Source: Raphanus sativus (Eukaryota > Streptophyta > Magnoliopsida > Brassicales > Brassicaceae). From it: a stretch of DNA of 64,000 bases. The notes under the pieces were generated by a model. It had not been told where the DNA came from, did not search any database, and saw only the letters and a list, made by a program, of their open reading frames with translations. Below, one piece after another: positions 1-11,968 of this stretch. Where the stretch lies: positions 50,327,265-50,391,264 of the forward strand of contig NC_079516.1 in NCBI RefSeq assembly GCF_000801105.2, read 5' to 3'. Position numbers and translations under genes: made by a program. Positions within the stretch are counted from its first letter, which is position 1. Each line of letters begins with the position of its first letter.

Positions 1-2525
1 TACCCACCAAAACAGTACAACGATGGAAGTTTAATATCATTCTTTTTCCTCGTTAACCAGACCTTGGTATGAACGAAGATCAGACCTCAAATTCTGGGCA
101 GCCCTGAAGGCAATCGCTGCAGCTTCTGGTCGTTTTGCTTGTAAAAGGAAGTTTCCCTGTAACATAGAATAAGATGGTGGATATACACACACACAACACT
201 TTTACAAAAAAAAAAAAAAAAAAAAACTCACTAAACTAGCGTACCTTCACTATGTAGCCGGGTATGTGCCTCTCATCTACCCTGATACTCTGATTTGCAT
301 AGTCAAACTCATCAGAAATCACACAAAAGATTTAGCACAAAATTTCAGTTAGCAGCAAGCTAACCTTCTCAGCATAAGACAATGCCGTCCTTTGATCTTT
401 CCTTTCCCATAGTACAGACAAAGCCACAAATACTTCTGCTCTGGTATGATCAATACTTAACAAATCGTGGACGAGCTTGTTTAGCCTGGAATAATCGCAT
501 TTCATCTGTAGCAGCATCGCATACTCATCCATACAGGTAAGCGTGTACGGATCAATTGATCGAACCTACAAAAGCTTCTATATTATTATGCACATTCCTT
601 TGATTTAAGGAAGTTGAAAGAAACATATTGATGCGGTGATTACCTTCTCAAATCTCATTATGGCCTCATCATTTTTCCCAATAATAGCTTCTACCTATGC
701 AAATGAAATAGATGATGGAAGAGGTCATTAATTACAAAAATGATGTCAATCAGCTTCAGGGAAAACATTAGTCAGCTCTAACCTTTGCTGTCTCAGTCAA
801 CAAGTGTACGTTATTTGGAAAGCGTTGTAAAAGTTCAGCAAAGAGTTCCAGCGCCCCTGAGGAAACACATAAACATTGCACACTATCCAGTAAGGCATAT
901 ATATATCCGATTAATCATTGCAGCATGTCCTCAAATTAAATATAAGAAATGAAATCTACAGGTCTAGACACGAAGATTCAGAAGCTATATCTCATGCATT
1001 GTAGGCATGTGCATCCCAAAAAGGAAATAGAGAGCTACCTTTGTAAGCATGTGAAGCAACACAACACTGGGCTTCTACATATCGCTGTGAAAATGAAGAA
1101 CAAATCAGCTTGAACACATGATTTATGAGTTTAGCATCTCACATGTTACAATTTTGTAAACACTGTTGAAAGAGTAATCTTACCTGCAACCAACGGGTAG
1201 GATCAATCTGATCGAGCGAAACCTTTGTACTTCTGCTTGAAGTCTGAAATGACCAACAACATAACAAGTTACATAGATTTTACACGGAAAAGGTAATTGC
1301 AAAATAAAAGCAACTGGTAAGAAAAAAACTCGTAGAGAGGGACCAACACCTGAGTAAAAGCTGATATGATATCCTTTGCCGTGGCTCCAAGTTCAGCTAA
1401 TCCTATGATGGCTTCGAGTACATAAGGACATTGCCTGCAGAGATTTAAGATTTAAGATTTAAGTTTGTATATATATATATATAAAGAGTCCATATGTGTT
1501 GAATTGGTATTTATGAAAGTGTTTCTATGTTAGGGAACGTTGGGAAAGAAAATGAGAAAAAAGGACCTTAAACACTCTTTATAAAAAGCAATAGCACCAC
1601 GGTTATATCCAGAATTTCGATGAAGCTTTGCCATCAGTATATTCATCTCCAAGCTCCTTGTCTTGACAGATTCCATCTGGCAAAGAAAGAGAAAAAAGTG
1701 AAATAATAGATTATAACTAATAGCAATGTTTGTGGACAAACAAAATCCAGAAGACTAAACAAACCTCGATGAACAAGAGAGAAGAGACATACCTCGGCGA
1801 TGGCAGCTTTGGTTTCACTAAGAGCAAAGTGAGACGAAGCAATCTTGAATCTCACCTAAGAGAAAAGTTAAACACACATGACATGAGCAGAGTGGAGCTC
1901 CTCCTCATCACCTCAAATCATTAAATCTAAGAAGATCAACAACACTTAACTTTACCTCGTTCTCATTAATAGCAGAGACACTAGAAGCATTCACAGAGGA
2001 TCTGGTAGATAAAGATAACGAGCTCCTCGAAATACCGGAGCTTTGCTTAGGAATCCTTGCACAATGATGCAACGCTTGCTTGTACGTATGCTAACCCAAA
2101 AACAAAAACAAAAAATAAAACACAAAGTTCGTAACTTTACATAACTACCGAAACATAAATGATCTTACGATAGCTCTCCGGTACTCTCTCTGATGAAACA
2201 GAGCATCTCCAAGTAGAATCTGGAATAAAGATTCAAACTTTCAATAAGTAATATTGGAGGAGGAGGGGGGGCTACTAGAATAATGTAAAAGTAATGGACG
2301 GAGGGTTTAAACCAAAGTCTCCGCCTTTAGATGAGGACTCGCTTCGGCGCTAACAGTAGAAGATGAAACGAGGAAGCATCCCTGAGAATTTCAGAGGATT
2401 TTTTTTATTTATGAGATGAAAACTAGGGATTTAGAAGAAGAGAGTTCAAAAGCTTACGAGCATTTCAGCGGAATCGTAGAGTCCATGCTCCATTAGAGTG
2501 GCGATCTGATCCTTTGGAACATCCA
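1..2525 (-). CDS. APC7: Anaphase-promoting complex subunit 7, 5' part (gene runs off the left edge)
   Basis: TPR scaffold subunit of the nuclear APC/C ubiquitin ligase. The start ATG is at 2525 and gives MDVPKDQIATLMEHGLYDSA, which matches the N-terminus of plant APC7 as I know it. I trace about 14 exons with GT-AG borders: 2525-2458, 2381-2313, 2220-2169, 2090-1956, 1855-1793, 1676-1567, 1434-1350, about 1243-1184, 1085-1040, 857-784, 697-645, 567-365, 289-245 and about 159-64. They encode roughly 385 residues of the family's usual 550 or so. TPR-like helices are visible (GDALFHQREYRRAI, NSGYNRGAIAFYKECL, LQAKRPEAAAIAFRAAQNLR). The last readable residues are SYQGL; the C-terminal TPRs lie left of the window. 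No frameshift or stop is seen. It is divergent from the kinase gene, with about 1.7 kb between their start codons. Confidence 0.9.
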
Positions 2526-4286
2526 TTTTTTGTGAGAGAGCTTGTTTGTGGGGGTTTAGTGGCGATGGTGTGAGGCTTTAGTGAGAGCTTTTTTCTTCGG
2601 AGAGTAAACGATGAAGAAGGGGATGGATCCTTCCACGCTCGCTTCTTCATTTTGAAACAAGCCATCTTGTTGCCGAACCGAAATTAACCGAAATTAACCG
2701 GTTATCTGGCTGAAATCTAACTCGGTTCATTAGAATCCAATTGGGTCGGATTACAAAGAAGAAGAAAAAAGGTGAATAAGTAAAATGTTGTTGTGTGGGT
2801 TTGGTTTCACTAATCTTTTTCTGGCTCTTGTAGTAATCAGTTTGGTTCGGTCCGGTTTCTTGTTGGTCCTAAATTCATATCGGATTTGCTTGCATATAAC
2901 TGAGGACTATAGAGTTTGTATTGTCATTTGTTGATTTTATTGATCACATTGGTATTTCTACTTTTTATACAGAGTATTGTTACAGGGAATAGAGACTAGA
3001 AGAGGTTATCTAATACACTAATCTACTTTAGACAACAAGATATACTAGTAGTTATTATCTAGAATAATACATAACTACCCAAATAAGGATGAGACGGTTG
3101 CCTTGGGGTTAAGACACAAATGTAAGGTGTTCAAGAGTAATAGAGTAGGAAGGAAGGAGAATGTTGTGATGGTGCAAGGTTTATAGGTGTGTGGGTTTAC
3201 TTCTTTTAAAGTTGGTGCGTCTCTTCTTAACTTGTTGGTGGATGATTCTCAAAAAGATGACTGACACTTGCACTTTTTACTTACATTAGTCGAATGAAAC
3301 TTTTTTTAACTAAATGTATGTCTCTTAGTTTTCTAGTAATCCAACTTCAAGTTCTTGGAATCCAACGCTTTTCTTCACCTCATCAAGGACCACCTATTTT
3401 CAACAACATTTAAATGAATAAATGTTAAAAAAAAAACATTTTGATACTAATGATGTCATTCGGATATGGTAGAGTGCGTGTGTGACTTGTAGACTTTTGT
3501 AGTTTAGAACTTGTCAAACAAATTTTTTGTTTCTGCAAGTAGTATAACTTGTAGACAAGATCAATTTTCTACGTGGTAATCAAGACTATAACGAATGGCC
3601 ATGTCCCCTGAGGTGAAGCGCGTTTCTTACAATTCGTATGTTACAGAGAAGCTTGTTTGAAGTAGAAGAAAGTAACTGAAAATTTTCATTAATGTCTCAT
3701 TTAAACCACTTTTACCTTAACGGCTCCGGCCAGAGATAAGCCGGTGAGTAAAATAACAAAAATATGTATTAAGGAAATGAAAGAGAAAACGTGTTGTTGG
3801 ATTAGTCTATCAAACAGTAAGCAAGGAAGAGGCTGAAAACAAGATTAAGAAAAGAATAAATAAAAAACGTCTATGGGTTGGTATTTGGTAAGCGGCAAAA
3901 TCCAGCTGCCATACCTATTTGACTTCCTCATTAGATCATGCTAAGCTCGTCTTCCTCTCTCTCTCTCTCTCTCTCCAAAACTTACTTTAAATCTCTCTCT
4001 CTCTCTCTCTCTCAATAATGAACATGAGCAACCTCATCACAACATGAATAACTCTACACCAGGTTTCTTTCTCAGCATTGTTACCATATTTCTAATCTTT
4101 TTTCTTGAATATATTGTGTCTTGCAAAAAATGCCAAGATATTGTGGTAATAGGTGGAATTTTGACTTTGCTTGATTTCCATTTTTGTCATTGTTAAATCA
4201 TCTCTGATCGCGTGTCTTTCCTTGTGCTTTTGTTTCATTGGGGGTATTTTTTTAATATAGTGAGGCGATTGGTTTCATCAAAGGCA
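2526..4286. other. Intergenic region between two divergent genes
   Basis: Holds the upstream regions of APC7 (leftward) and the kinase (rightward). Two CT dinucleotide runs, at about 3957-3975 and 3992-4012, lie just upstream of the kinase and are probably in its 5' leader. No other gene is visible. Confidence 0.6.
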
Positions 4287-6699
4287 ATGAAATGTTTCTA
4301 CTTCAACAAAGACAAATCTCATGATAATGAAGCTAAGACGAGAAAGTTTGATTCGTTGCAAGGATCAGGGTCTGAGTTTAACTCAAGTACAACAAGTACT
4401 ACTACTTCCATCACTTCTTCCTTGCACGTCCTCTCTGAGACACACAGTAACAACCTCAAAGTCTTTGCCCTGGATGACCTCAAGACCGCAACCAAGAACT
4501 TCAGCCGGTCATTGATGATCGGCGAGGGTGGCTTTGGTGGTGTGTTTCGTGGCATCATTCAGAACCCTCAAGATCCTCGTAAAAAGATTGATATTGCTGT
4601 TAAACAACTTAGTAGAAGAGGCCTACAGGTAAGTAAAGCTCCTCTCTCTTGATTTAGTTTGGTTTGAACATGTTAATATGTTTTGGTTTGGTTCTGACTG
4701 TATAGGCCGGACCTGAGATTTATGAGATTACAAATATAATTTAGGTTCATTTTGATATAAAAAATCGATAATTTGGTAGTCGTGCGACCTATATATAATA
4801 TCTCTTTAAAATATAGGAGATAATAATGTGAATGTTTCATCCAGCAATGCAGCGTCTTAATGTCTAAACAACATAACCACATATGTATTGACAGGGGCAT
4901 AAAGAATGGGTGACAGAAGTTAACGTATTGGGAGTAGTGGAGCATCCAAATCTGGTGAAGCTGATCGGTTACTGCGCTGAAGATGATGAGAGAGGGATCC
5001 AACGGCTACTAGTTTACGAATATGTACCAAACAGAAGCGTTCAAGACCATTTATCTAATCGTTTTATAATCACTCCTCTCACTTGGTCCGCAAGAATGAA
5101 GATTGCTCAAGACACTGCTCGAGGACTCGCTTATCTTCATCAAGGCATGGAGTTTCAGGTCTCCTTTCTTCATACACCATGATCACATATTAATAAATTT
5201 AAACCATTCTTGTATATGTTCTTGAAACGTATTATATATATTCATGCAGATCATCTTTAGAGATTTCAAATCTTCCAACATTCTTCTTGATGAGAATTGG
5301 AATGCTAAGCTCTCTGACTTTGGACTGGCTAGAATGGGACCTTCCAAGGGAGTCACTCATGTCTCCACAGAGGTAAAGACAGCTCACTAAGTAGTTAAAT
5401 ACTTATCTTCAAATGAAACCACCATCGTAAGTAAACTGTGTTTTTCTGGAGTTATTTATTAAATCAAAGTATACCAGTAAAACAGCTTAGTGGATAAGAA
5501 AATTATTCTAAAACGAAAAAGAAAATTTTATTTTAAGACTGTATAAATATAAGTCTAAAATACTATTTCCCCTGTTTTATAATGTAGGTAGGTTTATCTA
5601 AGACCATCTCCAATATATTTTGTTATTTTCACCTCTATAATAGAGGTGGAATATGCTTCTATCATCCAATGTATTTTTCTAAAATAGTAATCTCAATTTT
5701 ATAGAGTAAAAAATAGAGGAATGTTATTTTTTCCTATATAAATAAAGAAAAAAAATAGAGATTGGAGCATTTTCACCTCTAAATGCTATTATAGAAATGA
5801 AAATAGTAATGAGTTGGAGATGCTCTAAAAACACAAAAATTAATAAAGTTGTTATGTTTCAAAACAATATTATTAAGTATACAGATTGGATATAACTTAA
5901 TCAATTATCAATAAATTATTTAATTTGAATCGTCGCATTATATCCAATAAATGTCTTATCCAGAAATATAAAAATTATTTAAAATTTTGAAACAAAAGTT
6001 TTTCCTAGAACTATTTACAATATGAAACAAAAGTAGTATAAATTATTATTCCAAGAATCAATATACAAACTCTTTTTAAAAAAAAACATTAATACAGAAA
6101 TTCTAAAACGGATATTTACCTGAATTTTGTTCTTGTTTTTTCGTCTTTTAGTTCACAACAAACTGTAAATCCACCAGGTTGTAGGAACTATTGGTTATGC
6201 AGCGCCTGAGTATATCCAAACAGGACACCTCACGGCCAAAAGTGACGTGTGGAGCTACGGAATCTTTCTGTATGAGCTCATCACAGGGAGACGACCGTTC
6301 GACAGAAACCGCCCAAGAAACGAGCAGAACATCTTGGAGTGGGTCAGGCCTCACTTGACTGATATCAAGAAGTTCAAGATGATCATCGACCCAAGGCTTG
6401 AAGGAAACTACTACCTCAAGTCGGCTTTGAAGCTGGCTGCAGTTGCCAACAGGTGTTTGATGGTGAAAGCAAAGTCAAGGCCAACGATGGGTGAGGTTTC
6501 AGAGATGTTAGAAAGGATAGTTGAGACTTCAGGCGAGGTTTCTCCTGCTCTGCCACTGGTGCAGAGCTTGACGCCTAAAGATGCGTTTGAGGCGTCAAGG
6601 AGAGAGAGAGTTAGGAGAAGATTCGTTGAGCTTGTAACTGGGGTAAATGGTTGTCCTAATCTGCCTACTTGGTCTCCTAAACTTGTCACTTCTCTTTGA
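4287..6699 (+). CDS. PBL38: Receptor-like cytoplasmic kinase, PBL38 type
   Basis: Soluble Ser/Thr kinase of RLCK subfamily VII (PBS1-like), a family that relays signals from cell-surface immune receptors. Four exons, 4287-4628, 4895-5158, 5250-5372 and 6178-6699, join in frame to 416 residues. I start at [10 protein letters not shown] (ATG 4287), the usual N-terminus of the PCRK/PBL38 group; the upstream in-frame ATG at 4212 adds unrelated residues. Visible motifs: glycine loop GEGGFGGVF, lysine in IAVKQL, catalytic loop [17 protein letters not shown] in LSDFGLA, and AAPEY with SDVWSYG. The N-terminal 80 residues are Ser/Thr rich. The activation segment reads HVSTEVVGT where many relatives have Arg or Ala for Glu. 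The 805-bp third intron carries a MITE. The At2g39110 assignment rests on memory and gene order. Confidence 0.9.
5606..5826. mobile_element. MITE inside the third intron of the kinase gene
   Basis: About 220 bp of AT-rich DNA bounded by imperfect terminal inverted repeats: the left end reads AGACCATCTCCAATA and the right end, reverse-complemented, GAGCATCTCCAACTC. No coding capacity. The target-site duplication is unclear. A related end sequence occurs near 33100. Confidence 0.6.
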
Positions 6700-6894
6700 T
6701 TTTGATTTTGATTTTGATTTTTGAGACAGAACATAAACAAACAAACAAACAACAGCTCAGCGTTTGTGTTATGCAAATATTGTTGTCGTTATTATAAAAA
6801 TAACAAGCTTTAAATTAGGGTTTTAGCTATCTTCTTCCACACGGTACTCTTCATCAACCGCCGTGACGAAACCCTTAAAATCCTAGCTTCCTCT

Positions 6895-7380
6895 TGGACT
6901 CAGAGACATTCTTATGTTGATGTTTACATGAAATGGAAGAATTATGCTTACTTTGATTACATAGAACACATTATCCTGATGATTACCTTGAGTTCCAAGA
7001 GATGAATCTTGATTCTTCTTTCAAATTTGTGGATATGGAAGATGGAGTTTAGCTGTAAACTGTAATCGATAAGAGGTTTTGTCTGCAGAAGAGTGCAGTG
7101 AAGAAGAGAAGAGGGGGAGACTATTCAGAGATTGAGTTTCCTCTGTTTCCATCATAAGGCTGTAGATTGAGAGTTAAGATTGGTTAAAAGGGTTTAAACA
7201 GCTTCCTCAGAGGGTTCACAAGGCCTTTGAGAGACATCCACAAATCTTTTACTTGTCCATGAAGAACAAGACTTGTACAGCTATTCATGAAGTGCCTTAA
7301 AGCCAGTGTAGAAACCCATCATGTGTTAGCAGTGAGGAAGAAATACATTCAATTGATGAAGAACTCAAAAGTTGATTCTC
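6895..7380 (+). pseudogene. Decayed WTF9-like PORR-domain (mitochondrial splicing factor) gene
   Basis: Collinear in-frame fragments of a plant organelle RNA recognition protein survive in different frames. 6898-6980 gives TQRHSYVDVYMKWKNYAYFD and then YIEHII. About 6979-7048 gives DYLEFQEMNLDSSFKFVDME. About 7087-7155 gives QKSAVKKRRGGDYSEIEFPL and then FPS-stop, followed by GCRLRVKI. About 7199-7300 gives QLPQRVHKAFERHPQIFYLS followed by MKNKTCTAI. About 7301-7378 gives VRKKYIQLMKNSK. The order matches WTF9 (At2g39120) as I remember it, with long internal deletions, stops and frame changes. WTF9 promotes splicing of group II introns in mitochondria. The position between the PBL38 and AVT1C homologues is where that gene sits in Arabidopsis. 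It cannot make a full protein. Confidence 0.75.
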
Positions 7381-7656
7381 AAGAGTAGGAGTAGTTACAG
7401 GTATTCGACTGAAATGACTAGAGAATGATATGGATTTTGATGGCAAAAGCAGAATCTTTATTACTCAAATACATCATTAACGTATTTGTTTCAAACCAGT
7501 CTAAACATGCAGATGAGCAGTCATCCCTCAGAAAAATATAAAAGCTGTGTGTGCAAGAATGAGTTTGCTATATGAAAAAAAAGAAGAAGAAAAAGGTGTT
7601 CCCAAGAAGACAAAACGGGTAAAGAGATTTGTATAAGAAGAAAAGAGATTTTATGT

Positions 7657-10600
7657 TCAGCTGCTCAGTTTCTGAATGATCTTGGAGAGAGCTGAATATG
7701 AGCCAATAACAGAAGATATGCCTCCTACTATGATGATTAAGACACACAGCAGCATCTACAAAAACAGACCAAAAACCCATTTCAATGAAGTTTAAAACAA
7801 TAGTTATAAGTTTTAAACTGATATAAATACAGAATTGCTAAAGAACAATTACCTGTGTCCGGGTAACTTTTCCCTGTACGATGCTCAAGAAACAAGCTGG
7901 TGGAAGTATTAGCGTCTGCACAAAACAAAGTATGAACTTACGTATACATAAAGTGGTGTCAGGTTATTATTATGGACAAGGAAAAGATATAGCTTACGAC
8001 GAGCATTGTCAACAAGGATCCAATCAATGACATGACAAGACCTACAAGATTTTTGAGTGTTAACCACTAGCAAAAAGGTATGATTCCGAAGAAAATGAGC
8101 CATTACATCAAGGATCTTACCAAAGAAGGGAATGGAAAGACCGACAAGCAGAGTAGAGAAGACCAATGCAGTTCTAATGGCAATGGCGTACCAATGTGAC
8201 TTGTTATGTCTTTCTGGTATCAGTTCCTCAAGACTCAGTGCTACTGGAGATATGGTCAAAGCATATGTGCTTTCTTTTGTTAAGGGGACACACAAAGATA
8301 AATTTATGCAAGTTAAACAGTAAAAAAGAAAACTATTTATAAGTATTTTTATTGGAAAGGATATTTGGTAAATGGATTCACCACCTGAGAAAATAGATAA
8401 AACAAACCGGTTTTTAGTTCTCATGTGATCTAACATGCAATCAGTAGTGCAATGAAAACATGTTTGATCTACTTACCGTAGTCCACACAGCAATCTTAGT
8501 TGCAACCAAATCTTGAGGCAAGTTTAGAGTAAACTGTGATTCTGTTGCTTCTCCAAACATTGTATAACCCATAACAGCAACACCGGCATACATCAGAGTA
8601 CAAATACCAAAGCTGCAAAAAACATTATCAATCATTGTGGTATCTAAAAAAAATGTAGAGTTAAGAGGAGATTCAAGAAAGTGTCATGATAAGCTTACCA
8701 TGTCAAGAGAACAGCAGGGTATTGAGTTGGTTTAGCCATAGAAGTATAAATATTGGGGAAAACAGCATGTCCTGAGTAGCAGTAACCGTAGAGCCCTATA
8801 GCTACAGGTAAAGTTGACAAGTTTAATGTAGTTCCTTTGCTGTGGATTCCAACATCATCTACCAACCCAATCCAAAACAAACACAAAACCACTAGCACCG
8901 ATGCAATCACCCCTCCAGCTAGAAAAAAATTAGAAAAAAAAGTAGAGACATGTTAGGAACATTTCTAGACGTGTGTATTTTAAGTGAAGAGGATAAGAAA
9001 ACAAAACTACACCTGAGATGTAACTCAGTACACTTAGATCTCTGAGCCAGACGGTGGGGAGAACAGCAAGTGTGGTTAGCAATGCAAATAGATGGCGTGC
9101 ATCTAACTCAAATCCTCCAATACCGAAGGCAGCATTTGGAAACAACGAAGACAGATTATCACTCTCCAATATTATGTATTCAACACAGCACGCCTGCAAG
9201 AAGTATACAATAATACAAAAAAAAACAAGTTACATCTAAACTTAGCTGTCAGAAGATTCACTATTTAACTAACCATTTCACACTAGTTAGTAGTAAGCCT
9301 TTAATATGCTATAAGGGACCATTCAATCTAAAAATAAGTATATCTTTGCTGCTTTAGTGACATGAAAAAGCAACTTCAAAAGGAACAGATAGAAACAAAG
9401 AGAAAAGTAAAAAGTAGGTTCATCCAAATCTAGAATAAACTAATGTGAGAATCTATGGGGGCCCCTATGCCAACTTGTTTCACGACATGGATTCTAGTAT
9501 TCTACATATACTTCAAGATCTCTTCTCTTGTGTTTCTTTTAACACCACTTGGAATCTCTTCACTAATGTACTTTTCTTGATAAAAAGAGCTATGTGATTG
9601 CTATTTAGAAAGTATATAAATTAAAGTCATTTGCTGGACAAGTGGAAAAGGTACTTACGTATAGCTCCAAGTAGAGTACTATCTGCAATACATAAAAAGA
9701 AGAAAACGATTAAAAATAATATGAAAACTAATGTTATCAGATTACGCTACTAATGGTGGGTAAGCTACCTAATAATCTCAACTTTTTCTTAACTATAATT
9801 TAATTTTCACTAAGAATCAAAGTAGTGTTGTCTACTAAGCACAGAGATGAACCATACTGTAATAAGAGATTAACTGACTGATCTACTTGTTGTCCTTAAC
9901 TTTTGAGTAGTTCTATTTGTTCAAACGCCAAAAGGCAATTCACATTTCTCTGTGCTCCTTCACTTTTATCAAAAATAAAGGTGGATTCAATTTTCTTATA
10001 AAGGTTTTATGAGATATTATCCCCTTACCGAGACAAAGATACGTCCAGTGGTACCAAATGCAGCTTGGCCAATGTCGGGATAGGTCTCGAGGTCAGACTC
10101 ACTGTCGAGGCAGTAACGCAGGAGTATTCCAGTGTAGAAAGAAAGCAAACCATATATAAACAGTATCATTAGTCCCAACCATCCTCCTTCTTTGGCAGCA
10201 TAGGGCGTTGAAAGTATTCCAACTCCACATAGAACGTTCAATCCTGCACATGCCCCACATGTTACAGACGAAGAGTGATCATCATAAATTGACTAAAGGG
10301 CACAAGATAAACAATCATGTTCTTTGAACTTAGACGTGCTTGCTCTAAACAGTTTTGTGCATGTGCTTCCATGTGATGTATGACAGTAGAGTTGATTGCT
10401 ATTTTGTACTTTTTCTCACGTTTTATAAAAACAAAGTTCTTCAAGTCCGTAGAACACAGTCTTAGGCCCGTACAGACACATCAGAATATGAAAGAATCTT
10501 TTTTAAAAAGCATATTCTAATACACACCCTAGATTCTTAATATGAAACAATAGAGAAAAGGTTGACAACTTTTCGTAATGATTTGCTCTCACATGTTACT

Positions 10601-11428
10601 ACGTGCTATCATCAACTAGCCAAGCATTTTTTTTTTTAAGTTTTCTCATACACACACATAACAAAAAAAGGATCCGAATATTTTACACACCCTAGATTCT
10701 TATACTGACAATCAAACACTAGAGAAAAGTTTGGCAACTTTTCATAATGATTTGCTCTTTTAGACTTTTTTAAAACTACATAAGCATTATGATAAATAAA
10801 CTCACCATTAAGAACAGCTTGTCCGTATGAGCTGTTGCGTGACATAGGAATCTCATGAGAGACCATGGATACTTTCTCGTCTTTTCGCATTGAACCTCTC
10901 CTCGAAGGAACAGGAGAGAGCAAGCCATGAGAGCTAAGTCTGTGCTTTGGTGGTGGAGGTAGTGCTTGTTCGTCTGCTTCGAGCAGAGGCTTCGTAACAG
11001 CAGGCAAAGATTCAGGAGTATGTCTTCTTATCAAAGAAGAAGACAAGAAAGAGCTTCCGAATCTCGTCACGGAGTTATTCCCTAGAAAACCGATGTTGGG
11101 AGACGGTACGCTACTGTAAAGATCAATAGACTGCCTACAAAACATTACCAAGAACACACAAAAGGACCAATTTGAGCAAAAACAAAAGTTTGTGGTAAAA
11201 ATCATAAATGATTGAAAAATAAAGGGATAGAGATAGTTAGGACCTGTAACTCTGTGGCCAAGCTGTAGTGTATGAGCTTGGCTTAGTCTGCGTATGATTA
11301 TCATCATCATTAGCATCGGAGGAATCAGAATGGCTTTGATCATCTCCTTCTTCTTCGTCGTAATCTTTTCTATAGTCTTCATCCTCGCTCTCAATGTATA
11401 AGCTCTGATCAGAAGTTACGTGATTCAT
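7657..11428 (-). CDS. AVT1C: Vacuolar amino-acid transporter, AVT1C type
   Basis: Member of the amino acid/auxin permease family (AVT1 group), expected to move neutral amino acids across the vacuolar membrane. Twelve exons: 11428-11244, 11134-10806, 10243-10029, 9682-9659, 9193-9013, 8918-8699, 8612-8477, 8384-8365, 8266-8121, 8041-7998, 7915-7853 and 7755-7657. They total 1662 nt, an open frame of 553 residues. The N-terminal 160 residues are acidic and Ser rich (soluble domain). Transmembrane helices follow, starting at LNVLCGVGILSTPYAAKEGG, with LPVAIGLYGYCYSGHAVFPN in the middle. I start at MNHVTSDQSLYIES (ATG 11428); an upstream in-frame ATG at 11467 is possible. Exons of 24 and 20 nt are notable, and the intron after the 20-nt exon is AT-AC. 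It resembles At2g39130. Confidence 0.92.
8267..8364 (-). other. U12-type AT-AC intron in the AVT1C-like gene
   Basis: Between exons 8 and 9 no GT-AG pair restores the conserved reading NPFTKYALTISPV. An intron starting ATATCCTTTCC and ending in AC restores it exactly. A U12 branch-site match (CCCCTTAAC, 8287-8279) lies about 12 nt before the 3' splice site. These are the diagnostic signals of the minor spliceosome. Intron length is 98 nt. Confidence 0.85.
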
Positions 11429-11968
11429 TTTTTTTTCCTCTTGAGAGATCGAACCTCTTAAAGTCAACAGTCTCTGTTTCTGTTACAAAACAAGATTCTT
11501 CTGTAATGAGAATTCCGAGCTTTCAGATATAATGAGTCAACAGATCAAGAAAACAGACAGAACAGAAACACATCGGTAAGATTGTCGGAATCTCGAAACA
11601 AAATAGAATTTAAAGATTTAAGAGAATTATTGTTCGTGGATTTTGGTGTTACCTGAAGGTTTTTTGCGTAAGGAACCAAACAATGGTGAGCTTCTTCGGG
11701 GATCCGAGATAAGAGAAAGCTATGGAGGATATAAGAGAAGAAGCGAACGAAGGAGGGAGAGAGAGTGTCTTTTTCTCTGTATACCGATCAGTTTTACAAA
11801 TAAACTCTACAGACTATCTTTGAATTAATATAAAAGGAAATATGTTAAACAAGGTAACTTTTATTTATTTACTTAAAGACTTTTCTTCCGGCTTAAATTT
11901 ATTCATTAATCATTTGACTAGTGCTCTTTTTTTCCATCTAGAAAGATATTATAAATCATTAAGAGAGA
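11429..11968. promoter_or_regulatory. Upstream region of the AVT1C-like gene
   Basis: Probable 5' leader, possibly with an intron (splice-like sites around 11650), and promoter. A GA-rich tract lies at 11745-11765. No independent gene seen. Confidence 0.4.
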
